Position numbers and translations under genes: made by a program | Assembly: GCF_020889685.1 (NCBI RefSeq) | Contig: NZ_JACMYO010000063.1 | Location: 1-43,689 of the forward strand | DNA length: 43,689 bases | Origin: Bradyrhizobium oropedii | Lineage (GTDB): Bacteria; Pseudomonadota; Alphaproteobacteria; Rhizobiales; Xanthobacteraceae | Reading direction: 5' to 3' | Shown: one piece after another, positions 38,971 to 43,689 of the stretch | Numbering within the stretch: position 1 is the first letter of the stretch | Layout: each line of letters starts with the position of its first letter | The notes under the pieces: generated by a model | The model's database searches: none | The model's input: only the letters and a program-made list of their open reading frames with translations | What the model was told of the DNA's origin: nothing

Positions 38971-40311
38971 ATGGCGGGGGGACGCAGCGCCTTCAATCCG
39001 GGTGCCGCCGCCATCAGCATTGGCGCGCAGGCTTGGATCACATTGGCCGTGACCACGGCGATCTACACGCTCAATGTCGCTGACCGATTTATCTTCTCGA
39101 CGCTGTTGCAACCGATAAAGGTAGAGTTCGGTCTTTCCGATGCCGGCGTGTCGAGTCTCAATCTCGCGCTCGGCCTCGTCCTGATGACATTCGGGGTTCC
39201 GGCCGGGATTCTCGCAGACAAGATGAGCAGGCGCATCTTGCTCGCAGCAGCTACAACGATCTTCTCCGTGATGACCGCGCTGGGAGGGGCCACGTCAGGA
39301 ATGTGGACCTTCGTCGCAACCCGTCTCGGCGTAGGGTTTGGAGAAGCGGGCTGCGCGCCACCATCTGTGACGCTCATCGCCGACCGGTTCCCACCGGTGC
39401 GCCGCGGCGTTGCAATGACGATCTTCACGCTGGGGATTTGTGCAGGCTCCTTTTTTGGCACGGCCGTGGCAGGTTATTTTGCCGACCATTATGGATGGCG
39501 CGCGACGATGGTGATTTTTGGCGTGTTCGGTTTACCGCTTGGCGCCGTTACGCTGCTCCTGGTCAGTGAGCCTGTCCGCGGTGCCGCGGACGCCGCCGCA
39601 GGCACTGGGCAACCCGGCGGAGGGTTGCTCACGGCCCTGTCGCACATTTACCGCGAGAAGGCGCTGCTTTTCGTGATCCTCGGGGGAGCCCTAATCTGCA
39701 CATGGGGTTGGGGGCTGTTGTTCTGGACGCCCGCGTTTATGGCGCGAAACTATGGTTTGACCACCGGCCAGGCCGGCGCCATTCTCGGACAATTGCACCT
39801 CGTGGGCGGGACCACTGCCACGATCCTGGTCGCAGTTGCCATGCATTGGCTGTCCCGCTCGGCCGCGAGGGTGCAGATTTGGTCGATCGCGGGTGTCGCG
39901 GCGATGGGTGCTGTGGCATCGATCGTTGCCTACACGACCACAAGTCTGTCTGTGATGGTGCTGTGCGTATGGCTTTTTGCTCCCGTGCTCTATATGTACA
40001 CGGGGCCCACCTACACCCTGATCAATAATCTTTCACCGCCGCATCTTCGCGCGAAGATTTTCTCCATCTTTCTGTTTGCGACGAGCCTCGGATATCTGGT
40101 CCTCGCGCCCTACTTAATCGGCTTGGGTTCGGATTTCTTCCGGAGTTCGGGGATGGATGCCGGGGCCAGTCTCCGTCGTGCGCTGGAAATCTTCGCACCT
40201 CTCGGCCTGGTAGCCGCGATCGGATATGCCGCGGCCGGCCTTTACCCCGGAGCGCGGCCCAAAGCTGCGGCGGAGCTTGCGCTCCCGGCAAACTCGCTGG
40301 TGGAGGGGTAA
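38971..40311 (+). CDS. MFS transporter (Spinster-like or aromatic-acid type)
   Basis: 446 residues from ATG 38971 (MAGGRSAF), set by AGGGAAGAG; the frame is open back to 38794 but that part overlaps the sigma-54 promoter and is hydrophilic. Twelve membrane segments are visible. First-half marks are IYTLNVADRFIFSTLLQPIK (D-R motif of helix 1) and the loop GILADKMSRRILL; FVATRLGVGFGEAG follows. This resembles Spinster-like exporters and aromatic-acid carriers. It stands alone, apart from the hpa genes, under an apparent nitrogen-type promoter. Substrate not readable. Confidence 0.85.
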   Translation: MAGGRSAFNPGAAAISIGAQAWITLAVTTAIYTLNVADRFIFSTLLQPIKVEFGLSDAGVSSLNLALGLVLMTFGVPAGILADKMSRRILLAAATTIFSVMTALGGATSGMWTFVATRLGVGFGEAGCAPPSVTLIADRFPPVRRGVAMTIFTLGICAGSFFGTAVAGYFADHYGWRATMVIFGVFGLPLGAVTLLLVSEPVRGAADAAAGTGQPGGGLLTALSHIYREKALLFVILGGALICTWGWGLLFWTPAFMARNYGLTTGQAGAILGQLHLVGGTTATILVAVAMHWLSRSAARVQIWSIAGVAAMGAVASIVAYTTTSLSVMVLCVWLFAPVLYMYTGPTYTLINNLSPPHLRAKIFSIFLFATSLGYLVLAPYLIGLGSDFFRSSGMDAGASLRRALEIFAPLGLVAAIGYAAAGLYPGARPKAAAELALPANSLVEG

Positions 40312-40383
40312 CCGTGAATCACGCAAATCTTCTTCTGTCTCACGAGAGGCTGGGGACCGGTTCAGGGTCAGTGCGGCCAGCGG

Positions 40384-41060
40384 AAGCCGTTGGCGCAATC
40401 GGGAGCGTCAGCAGGGCGACACCCGATCTTGCGATCGAGGAATTTGGAATCACACGCAAAAAAGACGGCACACGCCAGCGAGCAGGACCGTCCGGACCTC
40501 GTGAAGCGGCGTCAAGATTGGGTTGAAGGCCAGCCCACACTCGATCCCGGGCGCCTTGTCTTTGTCGATGAGACGTGGGGCTCGACCAACATGGCACGTC
40601 GCTATGGCCGCTGACCGCGTGGCGAGCGTCTGCGGGCCGGCGTCCCTCACGTCATTGGAAGACCACAACCTTCGTCGCTGGCCTCACCACGCGCGGCACT
40701 ATCGCGCCTTGGTACTTGATGGACCAATTAACCGCGAGGCCTTCGAAACTTATGTCGAGAAGGTCCTCATCCCCGAATTCAACAAAGGCGACATTGTGAT
40801 CTTGGACAATTTATCCAGCCACAAGCGCCACGGGTGCGTCAGATGATTGAGGCCGCAGACGCAAGCTTTGCGCTATCTGGCGCCCTACAGCCCCGACTTC
40901 AATCCGACCGAGAATGCCTTTGCCAAGCTCAAGGCTCTCCTGCGCAAAGCTGCCGAACGCTCCGTCGACGGTCTCTGGAATGCCATCGGCCGCGTCATCG
41001 ACTGCTCCACCCAGACCGAATGCAAAACTACTTCACCGCCGCTGGATACGCCGCCATGAT
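40384..41060 (+). mobile_element. IS630-family transposase remnant
   Basis: Pieces of one DDE transposase in all three plus frames: KTAHASEQDRP, then LVFVDETWGSTNMARRYGR (first Asp) to a premature stop at 40612; WKTTTFVAGLTTRGTIAPW; LVLDGPINREAFETYVEKVL with GDIVILDNLSSHK (second Asp); and YLAPYSPDFNPTENAFAKL (Glu), ending near NYFTAAGYAAMIG. At least four lesions separate them. The helix-turn-helix head is missing or unreadable. Terminal repeats were not found. The end abuts the LysR gene tail. Confidence 0.85.
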
Positions 41061-41071
41061 CGGCGAACGCT

Positions 41072-42013
41072 CTAGCGTACAGAGCTGGCGAAACCCGGCT
41101 CAAACAGGCTTCGCCGGACGAGCTCCAGCAGGAGCTCTCGGCTGCTGCTCTGAGAAACCTCGTTACGCACGATCGCCGAACAAACGTTTGTGAAGCACAT
41201 GTCGCGTTCGCGTACGATCTTCAACAAATCCCTCGCCACAAACGACGAGGCGAAGTCGCGCGGAAGAAATCCAATGTAGGCGCCCGCCAAGATCAGGATC
41301 AGACGAGCCTGCATGGTCGGAGCACGAGCCCGGACATTCAGTTGGTTGATGATTTCGCGAGATTGAGAGTGTTGTCTCGTTACAATGTCGATGCAGTCAT
41401 AGCGTTGGAGAGCTTCGTCGTTTATTTCTCCGTCTGATTTTGAATAGAGTGGATGTTCGCGACCGCAGCAAAGCACCATTGGCTCATAAAAAAGTGGATA
41501 AGTTTTCGTGCCCGCGATATCAGGCGCCGATGCGCTGATTCCCATATCAGCGGTGCCGTCCAGGATCATCTGAGCTACTCGTTCGGGAGAGGTCGTCCGG
41601 ATAGTCAAGAATACCTCTGGATGCTCCGTGTGAAATGTCTTCACGATTCCGGCCAGCTCAGCTCGTTTTCCTAGCGGAAAATTGTCATCCATCACCACTA
41701 CAAGCTCGCCTGTGATTTTCATGGCTACTCGACTTGCGTTTTCACGAAAGCTTTCAAGGCCATCGAACAATTCGCGCGCCAGAGACAGGATTTGCTCGCC
41801 CTCTGCGGTTAGCGAAAATCCTGCGCGACCGCGGCGACAGAGCTTTACTCCTAACCGAACCTCAAGAGATGCGATATCGACGCTAATCGATGATTTGCTT
41901 TTGTTGAGAGCGACTTCGGCGGCACTGAAGCCACCGGCATTGGCGACCGCCGCGAACACCCGCAAGAGTTTGAGGTCGAAATCTGAAAGGTCGGGAATTT
42001 TCCTATGACGCAC
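41072..42013 (-). CDS. LysR-family regulator
   Basis: About 313 residues from GTG 42013; a TTG at 42070 would add 19. Neither has a strong ribosome site, so the start is uncertain. N-terminal winged helix: FDLKLLRVFAAVANAGGFSAAEVALNKSKSSISVDIASLEVRLGVKL. The co-inducer domain follows, with FHTEHPEVFLTIRTTSPERVAQMILDGTADMGIS. The C-terminus ends beside the IS630 remnant and may have been altered by it. No divergent target gene is present upstream, where 0.8 kb lack a recognisable gene, so its regulon cannot be inferred. Confidence 0.82.
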   Translation of the reverse strand: MRHRKIPDLSDFDLKLLRVFAAVANAGGFSAAEVALNKSKSSISVDIASLEVRLGVKLCRRGRAGFSLTAEGEQILSLARELFDGLESFRENASRVAMKITGELVVVMDDNFPLGKRAELAGIVKTFHTEHPEVFLTIRTTSPERVAQMILDGTADMGISASAPDIAGTKTYPLFYEPMVLCCGREHPLYSKSDGEINDEALQRYDCIDIVTRQHSQSREIINQLNVRARAPTMQARLILILAGAYIGFLPRDFASSFVARDLLKIVRERDMCFTNVCSAIVRNEVSQSSSRELLLELVRRSLFEPGFASSVR

Positions 42014-42070
42014 GGATGACAGCCCCCAATTCGCAAGCTGCAACGCGATAAAGGCGCTTGGGGCCGCCAA

Positions 42071-42836
42071 GCCAAGAGCCTGAAACTGCTCTCAAGTCGT
42101 GATCGGAATTCCCACACGATGGAACAAAAAATGTCACCACATCCTTGTCCTCCGAAGGGCAGCGACGGACGGCAGCATCCAGAAGATCAAGCGAGCCACG
42201 ATCTTCAATGCGTAGGTCCCCGCGCGCGTCGATCGCGGGTGCGGCAGGTCCAAAACGAGGACACATTGGCGGTTCCCCTGCGTCCCCCTTGGGCTCTTTT
42301 TTAACCTGTAGGTCGAATTTTCGTATCAATGGACGATTTAATTGTCAAGGCCAAGCATCTGGCTGGCCCGCGCCTTTAGAGTCACCGCTGTGCTCGGATC
42401 TAAACCATTGACATAACGGCTATTTTCGAATTGATGTGGCATCGTCGCATTTTCGACTCGCTGACCGGTGAATTCTGGCGCTTCCACATCCCGAGGTTAT
42501 GAATGGACTTGTTCTTGAGGATCGGACCGAGGTTTCACTGCAATCGGCGCTCCAACTGCGACCTCAGGGATCAACGCCGGCCAGCGGAATCCCGATTCTC
42601 TCGCTGCGACACGTTTCGTTCTTGGAGCAATCTCCAGCGGCCTGCGCACGCTCTGCAGCGAGCTTTCGCGATTTCGTTCTTACCGACACGGGTCCCAACG
42701 ATGATCCGGGCAACTTTCGACCTGCCGATCTTCCAAAAGGGGGCGCGGTGCTAGACCAACACCTCGACCGCAACTGCAGCCAATCAGCTTGGCGAGACAT
42801 GCAGCAGCGTCGGACGGTTTTTTAAAAGGAAGTAGC
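42071..42836. other. Intergenic region without recognisable gene
   Basis: About 0.77 kb between the LysR gene and the TetR gene. Short frames on both strands (for example 42499-42825) have no recognisable motif, biased composition or good ribosome site. A TTGACA at 42408 has no clear -10 partner. The segment may be eroded coding DNA or a regulatory spacer. Confidence 0.4.
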
Positions 42837-43538
42837 ATGCCACGATCCACGGCACCGAAGCGACCAAGGGCGCCACGAGGGGCACGCGCCGCTGAACCCG
42901 TCGCCAAGGGGAGCAATCTTCAGACGCTCAAGCGTCAGCTCGTGCGCGAGGAGATCCTTCGAAGCGCGGCAAAGCTGTTTGCCGACCATGGCGTTCACGG
43001 CGTCTCGATTGACGAGGTCGCAAGCGGGCTAGGATACACCAAATCGAGCGTCTACTACTACTTCAAGAGCAAAGACGAATTGCTCTGGGCTGTGTTTGGG
43101 TACATCTCAGAGCACTTCGTTGGAGAAGCCGAGCGCATCGCGCAGTCCGCTCCCGATCCCGTGGCGCGTTTGACGGACCTGGTCCGGATGCACGTGCGCT
43201 TCCTAGCAGAGCACAAGGAATGGGCGACGGTCTTCTATCGAGATGTTTCTGCTCTTCCGCAGGAGCGACAAGCGCAGGTTCGCGCAATCATCGTCCGATA
43301 CGATGCTTTCTTCCGTCAAGCAGTGCAGGAAGGTGGCGAATGTGGCCGCATGCGCCCCTTGCGGCCCGACATTGTCGTCAACGCCGTGCTTGGTGCCTGC
43401 AACTGGATGGTGACCTGGATCTCCCAGAAGCATCGAGACAGTATCGACGAAATCGCTGAAACATACGTCAAGCTCTTCACGGGAGGACTTGTGCTCGGCC
43501 AGCCTTCCAATGCCGAAGGTGGCGAGGCACACCGCTAA
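42837..43538 (+). CDS. TetR-family regulator
   Basis: 233 residues from ATG 42837 behind AAAAGGAAG. A basic N-terminal tail (PRSTAPKRPRAPRGARAAEP) precedes the helix-turn-helix: REEILRSAAKLFADHGVHG and SIDEVASGLGYTKSSVYYYF, with SKDELLWAVFGYISEHF after it. The C-terminal ligand domain includes LAEHKEWATVFYRDVSALPQE, in the style of FadR/AcuR-like TetR proteins that sense acyl-CoA esters. It may govern genes to the right of the window. No copy of the TCCANNNGGT motif lies nearby. Confidence 0.87.
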   Translation: MPRSTAPKRPRAPRGARAAEPVAKGSNLQTLKRQLVREEILRSAAKLFADHGVHGVSIDEVASGLGYTKSSVYYYFKSKDELLWAVFGYISEHFVGEAERIAQSAPDPVARLTDLVRMHVRFLAEHKEWATVFYRDVSALPQERQAQVRAIIVRYDAFFRQAVQEGGECGRMRPLRPDIVVNAVLGACNWMVTWISQKHRDSIDEIAETYVKLFTGGLVLGQPSNAEGGEAHR

Positions 43539-43689
43539 CAATCGGCCGTAACCCGTGTCGTTTGGTGCGAACTCCAATAGCAAGACTCAAAGACAGGCCA
43601 AGAGAACGGTGGACCCCGGCTGCACGCCATTTGCCGGTTGCCTCCTATAACGAGCTCACTGCGCCCCGATCGCTTGAGAAGGCTCGCGG

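Noticed and set aside
42499..42825. 108-residue plus-strand frame
   Set aside because: No motif, no ribosome site, and an equally open minus-strand frame overlaps it.

Overview
The window comes from a high-GC alphaproteobacterium, most likely a Bradyrhizobium or Rhodopseudomonas relative. The reasons are codon use, ATGA-coupled operons, abundant Liv-type ABC transporters, FixK-like Crp/Fnr proteins and an outer-membrane protein leader of the rhizobial 'ADLPVKA' type. It is an accessory, catabolic stretch. No rRNA, tRNA or CRISPR array was seen.

Region 1 (1-14.9 kb) looks like an aromatic-acid regulon. At the left edge is a decaying NitT/TauT-type ABC transporter (start of a binding protein, an ATPase with two compensating indels, a truncated permease) behind a frameshifted acyl-CoA ligase. 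Divergently lie a complete Liv-type transporter (binding protein, LivH, LivM, LivG, LivF) and two tandem cytochromes P450. A TetR regulator, two RraA/HMG-aldolase-like proteins, a RidA protein and a LigJ-like hydratase run on the minus strand, and a LigB-like ring-cleavage dioxygenase on the plus strand. Dioxygenase, hydratase and aldolase together are what a gallate-type meta-cleavage route needs. A shared motif, TCCANNNGGT in an AT-rich setting, lies in front of all four transcription units and is a candidate operator for the TetR protein.

Region 2 (14.9-17.1 kb) is a scar: the 3' half of an aromatic aminotransferase joined to an IS5-type element whose transposase is broken by an 8-bp tandem duplication.

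Region 3 (17.1-37.8 kb) is a second system. A minus-strand run of eleven genes, plus the aminotransferase fragment beyond the IS, reads away from a divergent promoter at 30.7-30.8 kb: Liv transporter, amidase, alpha/beta hydrolase, RidA, fused indolepyruvate:ferredoxin oxidoreductase (one frameshift), exported metallo-beta-lactamase-fold protein, SDR and exported prephenate-dehydratase-like protein. The plus-strand genes encode a flavin reductase, a group D flavin monooxygenase, RidA, Crp/Fnr, homoprotocatechuate 2,3-dioxygenase, another RidA and HpaE; a second Crp/Fnr gene lies on the minus strand. This matches uptake and breakdown of an arylpyruvate or arylacetate compound through 3,4-dihydroxyphenylacetate. 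A palindrome TGTATC-N4-GATACA recurs at the control regions and probably binds the Crp/Fnr pair.

Region 4 (37.8-43.7 kb) is a patch of decay and regulators: a maleylacetoacetate isomerase tail fused to an outer-membrane protein head, an aldehyde dehydrogenase tail, an MFS transporter behind a textbook sigma-54 promoter, a wrecked IS630 transposase, a LysR regulator, about 0.8 kb without a recognisable gene, and a TetR regulator.

Six single-base indels break otherwise well conserved frames, several of them in short G/C runs. Each could be real decay or a consensus error, and this must be settled before function is assigned.
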